Source: Planctomycetota bacterium
Lineage (GTDB): Bacteria; Planctomycetota; Phycisphaerae; WQYP01; JAJZKY01
Length of the DNA stretch: 5,873 nt
Direction: 5' to 3'
NCBI GenBank assembly: GCA_021803885.1
Contig: JAJZKY010000330.1
Coordinates: 1-5,873, forward strand
Shown here piece by piece: positions 1-5,873 of the stretch (position 1 is its first letter; every line of letters starts with the position of its first letter). Below the pieces are notes generated by a model, which saw only the letters and a list, made by a program, of their open reading frames with translations, was not told the DNA's origin and did not search any database. The translations under genes and the position numbers were made by a program.

Positions 1-528
1 ATCGGGATTCATGCTCTGGACATGCTCTGGGAGGTTACGGGGAAGGAAATCTTAACGCTGGCGGCATGGCAGGGGAATATGGCGCATCCGGAATTGCCCC
101 AATGTCAGGATCATGCGGCAATGCTGCTGGAACTTGTGGACGGGGGAATGGCCACCATCACCGTGGATTTTCTTCGGCCGGCCGGTGCGCCAACGCACGG
201 CGATGATTGGATCCGGGTGGTGGGTTCGTGCGGCCAGATAGAGGCCTATCTAGACCGCGGCCCGGGTGGGGTATGCCATGCCATGGTGGGCAGCGAGGCA
301 GGTAAAGATGAGGAATTGTTGGAGGAGGGGCACGTGTTTCAGGGATTTATCGAGGCGATCAGCGTCGGAAAAGCCGCCGGATTGCGTGCCGACACGGCAC
401 GGGCGTTTCGCACCACGTATTTAAGCCTGCAATCGCGGGCGGCCGCGGAAGAACGCGGCATCCGACAAATTGATGACCGATACAGCCCGGCGTGGGTCAA
501 AAGAACCTCCAAGCCGATCTCCAGGTAG
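1..528 (+). CDS. Gfo/Idh/MocA-family oxidoreductase, C-terminal part (5' end outside window)
   Basis: The frame is open from base 1 and ends at the TAG at 526-528, giving 175 residues of a protein whose start lies upstream. Members of this family are usually about 330-450 residues and use NAD(P)(H) to oxidise or reduce sugars, inositols and related compounds. The N-terminal Rossmann domain is therefore missing here, and only the C-terminal alpha/beta domain is seen. The fragment opens with GIHALDMLWEVTG, matching the conserved helix around the active-site His (GxHxxDxxxWxxG). Next comes a beta-sheet stretch with LELVDGGMATITVDF and THGDDWIRVVGSCGQIEA, the usual pattern of this domain. Near the end, FIEAISVGKAAGLRADTARA matches the typical final helix region (FIxAIxxGKxxxLxxxxA). 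The substrate cannot be told from this part. The downstream esterase on the same strand suggests a carbohydrate-catabolism setting. Family assignment is firm; the role is inferred. Confidence 0.88.
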   Translation: MGIHALDMLWEVTGKEILTLAAWQGNMAHPELPQCQDHAAMLLELVDGGMATITVDFLRPAGAPTHGDDWIRVVGSCGQIEAYLDRGPGGVCHAMVGSEAGKDEELLEEGHVFQGFIEAISVGKAAGLRADTARAFRTTYLSLQSRAAAEERGIRQIDDRYSPAWVKRTSKPISR

Positions 529-607
529 CCGGCGTGTCAAGTTCGCTTTCGGCCACAGAAAGCCCGGCAAGGTATGTGAAAGATCATGGTGGCCGAGGAA
601 TTAAGTC

Positions 608-612
608 AGGAG
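608..612 (+). promoter_or_regulatory. Shine-Dalgarno site for the esterase
   Basis: AGGAG lies 5 bases upstream of the ATG at 618. The longer in-frame start at 492 would overlap the preceding gene by 37 bases and add 42 residues with no family resemblance, so this site favours the 618 start. Confidence 0.7.
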
Positions 613-617
613 TATGT

Positions 618-1988
618 ATGCAAATAGAAGCCTCTATTTTCAATCATTGTGTGCTGCAGCGTAATGGCGGCAATGTCAGCGATGCCCCGATCAGCGGCGC
701 CACTGATGCTGTGGGTGACGTGAAGATTCACGTGAGCCGGGCCGGGCGCGTACCGGCAGGATTTCGTGGAAAAAAGATAGGGACGGCCAAAAACGGTCGT
801 TTTACGGGGCGGGTTACCGGCTTGCCCGTCGGGGGGCCGTATCAGATTGAAGTGCAGGTTCTTGACGCGACGGGGAAAATTGCCGATCGCGCCACCATCA
901 CGGATGTGCTGGTGGGTGATGTGTGGTTGTTGGCGGGCCAATCCAACATGGAGGGCGTGGCGCGACGGATCAATGCCTTGCCGAGGCATCCGATGGTTCG
1001 GGCTTTTTTTATGGACGACCACTGGGGCGTGGCCCGTGATCCACTTCATGCTTTGTGGGCGGCGGTGGACAAGGTGCATGGAATTATCGGTTGTCCTGCC
1101 CTGAAGAAAGATCGATATGTAGGGCCGGGCATGGCCTTTGCGCAGGAAATGTGGCGGCTGACGAAAGTTCCGCAGGGGTTGATCGCAGCCGCCCATGGCG
1201 GCACCTCCATGGAGCAGTGGAGCCCGGCCCGTAGAGGCGAAGGAACCAACAGCCTCTACGGTGCGGCACTGCGGCGGGTGCAAAAGAATGGTGGACGCAT
1301 TGCGGGAGTGGCCTGGTACCAGGGGGAAAGCGATTGCGGGGATCAGGCGGCAGCGCTTTACACCGCGCGGATGCGGGACCTGGTGGCGGCCATGCGACGA
1401 GATTTTGGCCATGCGTCCTTGCCGTTTGTGGCGGTGCAGATTTCCCGGGTGGTGGAAACCGATTCCAACTGGTGGAATATCATTCGCGAGCAGCAGCGGC
1501 AGTTGCCCAACAGCATTGCCCATCTGGCAGTGGTGCCGGCCATTGACCTGACGTTGGATGATGCTATTCACATCGGCGGCAGCGACATTAACCGATTGGG
1601 CCGCCGAATGGCGCAAGCCATGGGCCATTTGTGTCGCGCAAGAAAGGCGCACCGCGTACCGATTCGCCTTCAATCCATCGCCATTGGCCAAATCGAGGAT
1701 AATGGTGCGGCGGAGGTGGTGGCTACATTTTCGGATGTGATCGGAAAGCTGGTGGCTTGCGGGCGACCCGTGGGGTTTGCGGTGGTAAGTGAAGCAAGAG
1801 CCGTCAATGTGGTGGACGTGAAGCTGCAGGGCAACAAGGCTCGGATTTTAACGCGGCTTAATGCGCAGGAGGCCACCAATGCCGTCATCTATTACGGGTA
1901 CGGGTGTAACCCGGTGTGTAATATCACCGATGAAGCGGATCGGTCCATTCCGGCCTTCGGGCCTGTGCGGCTGTCCGCTGCAAAATAG
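618..1988 (+). CDS. SASA-type carbohydrate esterase (sialate O-acetylesterase-like)
   Basis: This 456-residue SGNH/GDSL-type esterase probably removes O-acetyl groups from sugars. The family was named for sialate, but acetylated polysaccharides are equally possible substrates. The catalytic Ser is in GQSNM (residues 107-111, Ser109). Further conserved blocks are HGGTSMEQW (about 193-201) and WYQGESD (233-239). The Asp-His pair is in DDAIH (Asp315, His318), followed by the usual NRLGRRMAQAM helix. The N-terminal beta domain carries the family's VLQRN element (about residues 12-16). A C-terminal beta domain (about 349-456) ends with YYGYGCNPVCNITDE and IPAFGP, typical of long members. All catalytic residues are present. 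Neither the 618 start nor the possible 492 start gives a signal peptide, so the protein looks cytoplasmic, unlike many relatives. It lies 89 bases after the oxidoreductase with no clear promoter between them, so co-transcription is likely. Family assignment is firm; the exact ester substrate is unknown. Confidence 0.87.
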   Translation: MQIEASIFNHCVLQRNGGNVSDAPISGATDAVGDVKIHVSRAGRVPAGFRGKKIGTAKNGRFTGRVTGLPVGGPYQIEVQVLDATGKIADRATITDVLVGDVWLLAGQSNMEGVARRINALPRHPMVRAFFMDDHWGVARDPLHALWAAVDKVHGIIGCPALKKDRYVGPGMAFAQEMWRLTKVPQGLIAAAHGGTSMEQWSPARRGEGTNSLYGAALRRVQKNGGRIAGVAWYQGESDCGDQAAALYTARMRDLVAAMRRDFGHASLPFVAVQISRVVETDSNWWNIIREQQRQLPNSIAHLAVVPAIDLTLDDAIHIGGSDINRLGRRMAQAMGHLCRARKAHRVPIRLQSIAIGQIEDNGAAEVVATFSDVIGKLVACGRPVGFAVVSEARAVNVVDVKLQGNKARILTRLNAQEATNAVIYYGYGCNPVCNITDEADRSIPAFGPVRLSAAK

Positions 1989-1994
1989 GCGAGT

Positions 1995-2011
1995 GTAAGC
2001 CTCTGGTTTAC
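1995..2011 (+). terminator. Possible hairpin between convergent genes
   Basis: GTAAGCC (1995-2001) and GGTTTAC (2005-2011) can form a 7-pair stem with one G-U wobble and a 3-base loop, just after the esterase stop. A weak T-rich run (TTGTTG) follows on the + strand. On the minus strand the wobble becomes an A-C mismatch, so it would mainly serve the esterase. It overlaps the hppA stop codon. The stem is short and the U tract poor, so this is only a candidate. Confidence 0.3.
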
Positions 2012-4653
2012 TTGTTGACATCCGGCGCCGCGACCGTGGGTGAGTCTGTGCCTACAGCCGCCAATCCTTCCAGCACTCCTTTCATCTGTGCGGATTCACG
2101 CTTGGAATTGTAGACGGCCCAGCCCAGGGCCAGCACACAGCCAGCGACGATAGCCCAGGGAATCCACGTATGGTGAGACACCACCACGGTGGACGGCGTG
2201 GGCATGCGGGATGACAGAGCGTTGATGAACCGGGGATCAAAGGGCAAAATCAAGGGAATCACCAGTAAAGATACCATGTTCATCACCTTGATAAGTGGGT
2301 TAATGGCGGGGCCGGCGGTATCTTTAAGTGGATCGCCCACGGTATCGCCAGTTACGCCGGCCTTGTGCCGTTCCGAACCCTTGCCCGTATTGCGGTCGTG
2401 GTCACGAGGTTCATCTTCAATCACCTTTTTGGCGTTGTCCCATGCTCCACCGCTGTTGGCCATGAATACTGCCAGCAGTTGCCCGCTAAGAATGGCGCCG
2501 GCCAAAAATCCGGCCAGGGCCAGGACCCCCAGCAAAAACCCAACCAATACCGGCGAAAGGACCGCCAACAGACCCGGCCCAATGAGTTCCCGTTGGGCCT
2601 CCATGGTGCATATATTGACCACCTGGCCATAATCCGGCTTCTTGTTGCCCTTCCAGATTTCCTTATCGCGGAACTGCACGCGACACTCTTGTACCACCAG
2701 GTGGGCTGCCCGTCCGACGGCCCGTATGGTCATGGAGGAAAACAGCAGGGGCACGGCGCCGCCGATCAAAATACCCACAAACAGCCGGGGATTGGTCACG
2801 CTTAGCAGGCTCGTTACCGCGTTATAAACCGCACTGGTCAGATGGCTTTGGGCTGAACCGCCCCCGGTGCCAATGACCGTAATGAACGCGGCAAACAAGC
2901 TTACGGCTGCAATTACCGCACTGCCGATGGCGATGCCCTTGGTTACGGCCTTGGTGGTGTTGCCGGTGGCGTCCAAATCCGCGAGCACCTGCCGAGCTTT
3001 GGCGTACTCTGCCTCGCCCATGGCTGAGCGATCGTAGCCCATTTCGCCGATACCGTTGGCGTTGTCCGCTACGGGGCCAAATACGTCCATGCTGATGGTA
3101 TTGCCGGTGAGGGTGAGCATGCCAATGCCGGACATCGCCACGCCATAGGCGACAAACGGCGGCGTTGCGCCCCAAAAAATCAGGACGCTGGCCATGATGG
3201 CTCCGGCGATAATAATGATGGCCCACACGCTGCTTTCCAATCCGACGGCCAAGCCATGAATAATATTTGTTGCATGCCCTGTGGAGCAGGCCTTGACGAG
3301 GCTGCGCACCGGGCCGTGTTCTGTGCCGGTAAAATGTTGTGTGGCGTAACTCAGGGCCATCGCCAGCAAAATGCCGCAGAATGTAACCTCTGCCGGGCGC
3401 ATATCCAGCCCATGAATGCCAAAATTGGTCCACCAGGTAGCGTGGGTTTCCGCGGCGGCCAACAGGTGCTTATCGGCCAGCGAATGCGGGCTGAAACGCA
3501 AATAAAAAAAGCCCAGCGTCATAAATCCGACGGTACTAAGGGTCGCACCCAGGCGAAATCCGAAATTCAGCGAGCCTAAGGCCTCATTGACGCCGCCCTT
3601 GTTCTGGGCCCGCACGCTGAAGGTGGAAATAATATCTGATACCACTCCAATAGCCTGCACCAAGAGTGGAAAAAGAACGCCCTTGTGTCCGAAGGTGGCC
3701 CAACCCAGAATCATGGCGGCCACCATGGTGACTTCGTAACTTTCAAAAATATCTGCGGCCATGCCGGCGCAATCTCCCACATTATCTCCCACATTGTCGG
3801 CAATGGTGGCGGCATTGCGTGGATCATCTTCGGGAATATCCTTTTCGATTTTGCCGACCAGGTCCGCCCCGACATCGGCGGCCTTGGTGTAAATTCCCCC
3901 GCCCACGCGCATAAACAGCGCCAAGAGGGTGCCACCGAAGCCAAACCCTAATAGAGCTTCCGGCGCCCGATCTCCGAAATACATAAAAATGAGCGTTGCG
4001 CCCAGAAGTCCCAGGCCCTCGGTTAACATGCCGGTGACGGTTCCTGTGCGATAGCCGAGTTGCAAGGCCTTGCCGAAACCGTGGGGCGCTGCCGCCGCCA
4101 CCCGCAGATTACCCCGCGTGGCCGTCAACATGCCCACCGTCCCCACAGTGAGCGAAAATAGCGCCCCCATCAAAAAGGCAATGGCCCGGCCAACAGGTAA
4201 ATTAGCCCCGGCGGAGGTATGCCAACTCGCGGTTGCCAGCAGCACCAGCGCCAAAAGCCCGATGATGGGCATTAAGGTTCTTCGTTGCCGGGCCAAATAA
4301 GCAATGGATCCTTCGCGGATGGCGTGCGAAACCTCCTGCATTTTGGCGGTGCCGCGATCCGCTTGTCGGACCATGCGCATAAGCATCCACGCATACAAAA
4401 TGCTGCATATTGCAACTCCCAGCACCACAAAGATCATGACCCGTTCATAAGGAGCAAAATGAGATGACCACAGAAATCCGAAAGGAATAAAGCGGGTTGC
4501 AACCGTTTTTGACGCAGCCGCGGCAGCGGGAAACAGGGCTGGCGCCGCGGGGGCTAATTGCACCAAGGCCAGCAACCCCGTCATCGCCACCAGAAATAGT
4601 ACGGATTTCGTCCAACGAGGACGCGGGCGCCAAGTACTGTTTTGCAATTGCAT
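2008..4653 (-). CDS. hppA: Membrane-bound ion-pumping pyrophosphatase, K+-independent H+ type
   Basis: This 881-residue integral membrane enzyme hydrolyses pyrophosphate and uses the energy to pump ions, most likely H+, across the cytoplasmic membrane. The active-site signatures are all present: DVGADLVGKIE (about residues 260-270), EDDPRN (275-280), DNVGDNVGDCAG (286-297), MDVFGPVADNANGIGE (522-537), GAWDNAKK (736-743) and GDTVGDPLKDTAGPAINP (769-786). In GNTTKAVTKG (564-573) Lys568 and Thr571 occupy the positions that mark K+-independent H+-pumping members; K+-dependent ones have Ala at the first. The protein is longer than the usual 660-800 residues. A hydrophobic, Ala-rich segment (17-46) precedes the normal first helix (about 72-95), and an extra hydrophobic helix (about 829-849) with a polar tail follows the normal end. 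An in-frame TTG at 4743 would add 30 residues, but the ATG at 4653 has a GGAG at good spacing and begins a signal-like N-terminus. The gene stands alone on its strand. Identity is very firm; ion specificity is inferred from motif. Confidence 0.97.
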   Translation of the reverse strand: MQLQNSTWRPRPRWTKSVLFLVAMTGLLALVQLAPAAPALFPAAAAASKTVATRFIPFGFLWSSHFAPYERVMIFVVLGVAICSILYAWMLMRMVRQADRGTAKMQEVSHAIREGSIAYLARQRRTLMPIIGLLALVLLATASWHTSAGANLPVGRAIAFLMGALFSLTVGTVGMLTATRGNLRVAAAAPHGFGKALQLGYRTGTVTGMLTEGLGLLGATLIFMYFGDRAPEALLGFGFGGTLLALFMRVGGGIYTKAADVGADLVGKIEKDIPEDDPRNAATIADNVGDNVGDCAGMAADIFESYEVTMVAAMILGWATFGHKGVLFPLLVQAIGVVSDIISTFSVRAQNKGGVNEALGSLNFGFRLGATLSTVGFMTLGFFYLRFSPHSLADKHLLAAAETHATWWTNFGIHGLDMRPAEVTFCGILLAMALSYATQHFTGTEHGPVRSLVKACSTGHATNIIHGLAVGLESSVWAIIIIAGAIMASVLIFWGATPPFVAYGVAMSGIGMLTLTGNTISMDVFGPVADNANGIGEMGYDRSAMGEAEYAKARQVLADLDATGNTTKAVTKGIAIGSAVIAAVSLFAAFITVIGTGGGSAQSHLTSAVYNAVTSLLSVTNPRLFVGILIGGAVPLLFSSMTIRAVGRAAHLVVQECRVQFRDKEIWKGNKKPDYGQVVNICTMEAQRELIGPGLLAVLSPVLVGFLLGVLALAGFLAGAILSGQLLAVFMANSGGAWDNAKKVIEDEPRDHDRNTGKGSERHKAGVTGDTVGDPLKDTAGPAINPLIKVMNMVSLLVIPLILPFDPRFINALSSRMPTPSTVVVSHHTWIPWAIVAGCVLALGWAVYNSKRESAQMKGVLEGLAAVGTDSPTVAAPDVNK

Positions 4654-4660
4654 GGATGAA

Positions 4661-4664
4661 CTCC
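4661..4664 (-). promoter_or_regulatory. Shine-Dalgarno site for hppA
   Basis: On the minus strand GGAG lies 7 bases before the ATG at 4653. This supports that start over the TTG at 4743, which lacks a comparable site. Confidence 0.7.
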
Positions 4665-4714
4665 AGAATCCGCCGACAATTTTGCACCCAGGCGACCGCC
4701 GCCGAGGTGATGTT

Positions 4715-4743
4715 TGGTTATTTCTGGTCGCCGGTGGCGTCAA
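4715..4743 (-). promoter_or_regulatory. Weak candidate promoter for hppA
   Basis: On the minus strand TTGACG (4743-4738) matches the -35 consensus at five of six positions. A TAACCA follows 17 bases later (4720-4715) but matches TATAAT poorly. Transcription from here would leave a leader of roughly 55 bases before the 4653 start. This is a guess from position and the -35 box alone. Confidence 0.22.
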
Positions 4744-4860
4744 CCACTACGGCCTTTACCGATTCATCGTCATCACCATCGTTAACATTGCGCCATCCAA
4801 CAGGCATCGGCCGGAGAAATTCCAGCTTACCCGCTAAAATTCTAACCTGAGTGCTGGCGT

Positions 4861-4891
4861 GTGTCACCAGTGCCGGATTTTTGTGTATATT
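4861..4891 (+). promoter_or_regulatory. Candidate promoter for the GNAT gene
   Basis: TATATT at 4886-4891 sits in a short AT-rich patch and resembles a -10 box. GTGTCA at 4861-4866, 19 bases upstream, is a weak -35 candidate. Transcription would start near 4898, giving a leader of about 40 bases. Confidence 0.3.
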
Positions 4892-4926
4892 GTATGGCCG
4901 TTAGGCACTGGGACAGCACACTGGTG
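4865..4926. repeat. Cluster of related inverted repeats around the GNAT promoter
   Basis: CACCAGTGCC at 4865-4874 is matched by two reverse-complement partners downstream. GGCACTGG at 4904-4911 pairs with 4867-4874, and CACTGGTG at 4919-4926 pairs with 4865-4872. Both pairs are perfect over 8 bases. The arms flank the candidate -10 box (4886-4891), and the last copy touches the Shine-Dalgarno site. They could be operator half-sites or the arms of alternative hairpins. No regulator gene is adjacent, and chance is possible. Confidence 0.4.
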
Positions 4927-4929
4927 GAG
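4926..4929 (+). promoter_or_regulatory. Shine-Dalgarno site for the GNAT gene
   Basis: GGAG lies 9 bases before the ATG at 4939. The alternative in-frame GTG at 4861 would add 26 residues that do not belong to the fold and would overlap the likely promoter, so 4939 is preferred. Confidence 0.65.
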
Positions 4930-4938
4930 TTTTGCCTG

Positions 4939-5439
4939 ATGAGTGAATTGATCACCTTGGCGCCCGCCAAGCAAGAGGATGTGGCCGGCATTGTCGATTT
5001 GTGTGTGTCGGTGGAACGTCAGCACGAGGCATATTGGCCGCTGCGGTGGCAGCTTCGTGAGGATATAGGCCTGCGCTATCACCATTGGTTGCACAGTAAC
5101 TTAGCTGCTTCGCGATGGCTTATTCTTTGCGCGAAAACAGCCGCCTCCACCGAGTCGTTGCCGCCCCTTGTCGGGGTACTGGTGGCGGGCATTCAGGAAG
5201 AAATTCCAATTTATGCATACCGCGAGTACGCCTTTATTCATGATATGGCTGTGGTAGCGGCGTATCGCCGCCATGGGGTGGCGCGGCAATTGCTGCAGGA
5301 AGCTCGTCGCTGGGCCAAGCGGCAGGGTGTCAATCAAATTAGAGCCATGGTGGCGATGGACAACCTCCCGGCCACCCAACTTTTCGGTCGGGCGGGCTAT
5401 CGAGCGACCTATCGGGAAATGGTATTGGCTACGGAGTAG
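4939..5439 (+). CDS. GNAT-family N-acetyltransferase
   Basis: This 166-residue protein has the length and layout of a single-domain GNAT enzyme, which transfers an acetyl group from acetyl-CoA to an amine. The N-terminal strand and helix (ITLAPAKQEDVAGIVDLC, residues 5-22) are typical. The core motif A runs from about 99 to 130, with IHDMAVVAAYRRHGVARQLL. RRHGVA (110-115) is the R/Q-x-x-G-x-G/A pyrophosphate-binding loop, with Ala at the last position. Motif B follows, with Asn142 in MDNLPATQLFGRAGYR. The acceptor cannot be predicted: it may be a small molecule, a peptide N-terminus or a protein lysine. There is no signal peptide, so it is cytoplasmic. It lies 101 bases upstream of citrate synthase on the same strand, but that gene has its own apparent -10 box, so a shared operon is not certain. 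Family assignment is firm; function is unknown. Confidence 0.88.
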   Translation: MSELITLAPAKQEDVAGIVDLCVSVERQHEAYWPLRWQLREDIGLRYHHWLHSNLAASRWLILCAKTAASTESLPPLVGVLVAGIQEEIPIYAYREYAFIHDMAVVAAYRRHGVARQLLQEARRWAKRQGVNQIRAMVAMDNLPATQLFGRAGYRATYREMVLATE

Positions 5440-5490
5440 AAAAACAGCATGGTTGCCGGTCTCATAGTCGCAGGCCGCCGGGCCTTGTCG

Positions 5491-5496
5491 TATAAT
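5491..5496 (+). promoter_or_regulatory. Perfect -10 box (TATAAT) upstream of citrate synthase
   Basis: TATAAT at 5491-5496 matches the sigma-70 -10 consensus exactly. It would start a transcript near 5503 with a leader of about 38 bases. No good -35 box is found at 16-19 bases upstream, so an activator or only moderate strength is possible. Confidence 0.55.
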
Positions 5497-5528
5497 CTTC
5501 TTCGTGTGGTGGCGAACCAGGCAGTATC

Positions 5529-5533
5529 GGAAG
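5529..5533 (+). promoter_or_regulatory. Shine-Dalgarno site for citrate synthase
   Basis: GGAAG lies 7 bases before the ATG at 5541 and supports that start. Confidence 0.6.
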
Positions 5534-5540
5534 ACTTAGC

Positions 5541-5873
5541 ATGGCAGATTCAGTGGAACTTCACTACGGCGGAAAATCCTATTCCTATCCTCTGGTGACG
5601 GGCACGGAAAATGAGCGGGGAATTGATATCAGCCGGCTTCGTGCGGAAACGGGCTTGATCACGCTGGATCCAGGTTACGGCAACACCGGGGCCTGCCAAA
5701 GCGGGATCACGTATATCGACGGGGAAAAGGGCATCCTGCGTTATCGAGGCATTCCGATTGAAGAATTTGCCGATCACCCCGATTTTATCGAAGTTGCGTG
5801 GACCCTTATTTTTGGCCGTCTGCCGGACCAGACGGAGCGGTCCCGTTTCAGCGCACGGCTCACGGCCAACGCG
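5541..5873 (+). CDS. gltA: Citrate synthase, N-terminal part (3' end outside window)
   Basis: The frame is open from the ATG at 5541 to the window edge, giving the first 111 residues of a protein normally about 430 long. Citrate synthase condenses oxaloacetate and acetyl-CoA to citrate, the entry step of the TCA cycle, in the cytoplasm. The sequence follows the N-terminal region of the bacterial type II (GltA) enzyme. It begins MADSVELHYGGKSY and continues with GIDISRLRAETGLITLDPGY (27-46). It then has ACQSGITYIDGEKGILRYRG (51-70), IPIEEFA (71-77) and FIEVAWTLIFGRLP (82-95). The ITxIDGxxGILxxRGxPI block is the strongest mark. The catalytic His and Asp residues lie further on and are not in the window. 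A separate TATAAT box and Shine-Dalgarno site suggest its own transcription. The N-terminal part alone cannot fully exclude a methylcitrate synthase, but the extended beta-rich N-terminus favours GltA. Confidence 0.94.
   Translation, partial: MADSVELHYGGKSYSYPLVTGTENERGIDISRLRAETGLITLDPGYGNTGACQSGITYIDGEKGILRYRGIPIEEFADHPDFIEVAWTLIFGRLPDQTERSRFSARLTANA

Larger units (their letters stand above)
4654..4938. other. Divergent intergenic region between hppA and the GNAT gene
   Basis: These 285 bases separate two genes that read away from each other, so promoters for both must lie here or inside the neighbouring genes. I see a Shine-Dalgarno site and a weak candidate promoter for hppA, a candidate -10 box and Shine-Dalgarno site for the GNAT gene, and a cluster of inverted repeats at 4865-4926. 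The open frames crossing the region show no family resemblance and look like chance. The middle part (about 4745-4850) shows nothing I can name. Confidence 0.6.

Noticed and set aside
606..1691. Long open frame of 361 codons on the minus strand, opposite the esterase
   Set aside because: It lies wholly antisense to a gene with clear family motifs, is rich in His, Arg and Pro as shadow frames often are, and shows no recognisable domain.
2822..3433. Open frame of 203 codons on the minus strand inside hppA
   Set aside because: It is in another frame of the same strand as the pyrophosphatase, covers its conserved core, and has low-quality composition rich in Arg, His and Gly.
3773..3796. Tandem 12-base repeat (TCTCCCACATTA / TCTCCCACATTG)
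   Set aside because: It encodes the duplicated DNVG of the catalytic DNVGDNVGD motif, so protein constraint explains it.
4497..4850. Open frame of 117 codons on the + strand across the start of hppA and the intergenic region
   Set aside because: It is antisense to the hppA start, has no family resemblance, and covers the region needed for hppA promoter and ribosome binding.
5470..5485. GC-rich GGCCGCCGGGCC as a terminator after the GNAT gene
   Set aside because: The stem would be only 4 pairs with a 4-base loop and no T tract follows; it lies just upstream of the TATAAT box instead.

Overview
This window carries five protein genes and no RNA gene, mobile element or CRISPR array that I can see. 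The organism is a Gram-negative-type bacterium with moderately GC-rich DNA. A Gfo/Idh/MocA oxidoreductase next to a SASA-type (sialate O-acetylesterase-like) esterase, together with a long membrane pyrophosphatase, suggests the Planctomycetota/Verrucomicrobiota group. Planctomycetota is my best guess. This rests on gene content only and is an inference.

Layout. Bases 1-528 hold the C-terminal end of a Gfo/Idh/MocA-family oxidoreductase on the + strand, cut by the window edge. It is followed on the same strand, probably in the same transcript, by a SASA-type carbohydrate esterase (618-1988). Converging on it, with 19 bases between the stop codons, is a large minus-strand gene (2008-4653) for a membrane-bound, ion-pumping pyrophosphatase (hppA) with K+-independent signature residues and extra hydrophobic segments at both ends. 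A 285-base divergent intergenic region (4654-4938) holds candidate promoters and a cluster of related inverted repeats. On its other side a small GNAT acetyltransferase (4939-5439) reads on the + strand. After a 101-base gap with a perfect TATAAT box comes the start of a citrate synthase gene (5541-5873, gltA), which runs off the right edge.

Function. The left pair looks like part of a sugar or carbohydrate-derivative catabolic cluster: an oxidoreductase for a sugar or polyol, and an esterase removing acetyl groups. The right part is housekeeping energy metabolism: a pump driven by pyrophosphate, and the first enzyme of the TCA cycle. The GNAT protein has no assignable substrate.

For three genes the longest open frame is probably not the real protein. 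Shine-Dalgarno sequences point to internal ATG starts at 618, 4653 (minus) and 4939. I found no convincing undescribed system. The points most worth checking are the extended architecture and TM6 glutamate pair of the pyrophosphatase, and the inverted repeats around the GNAT promoter.
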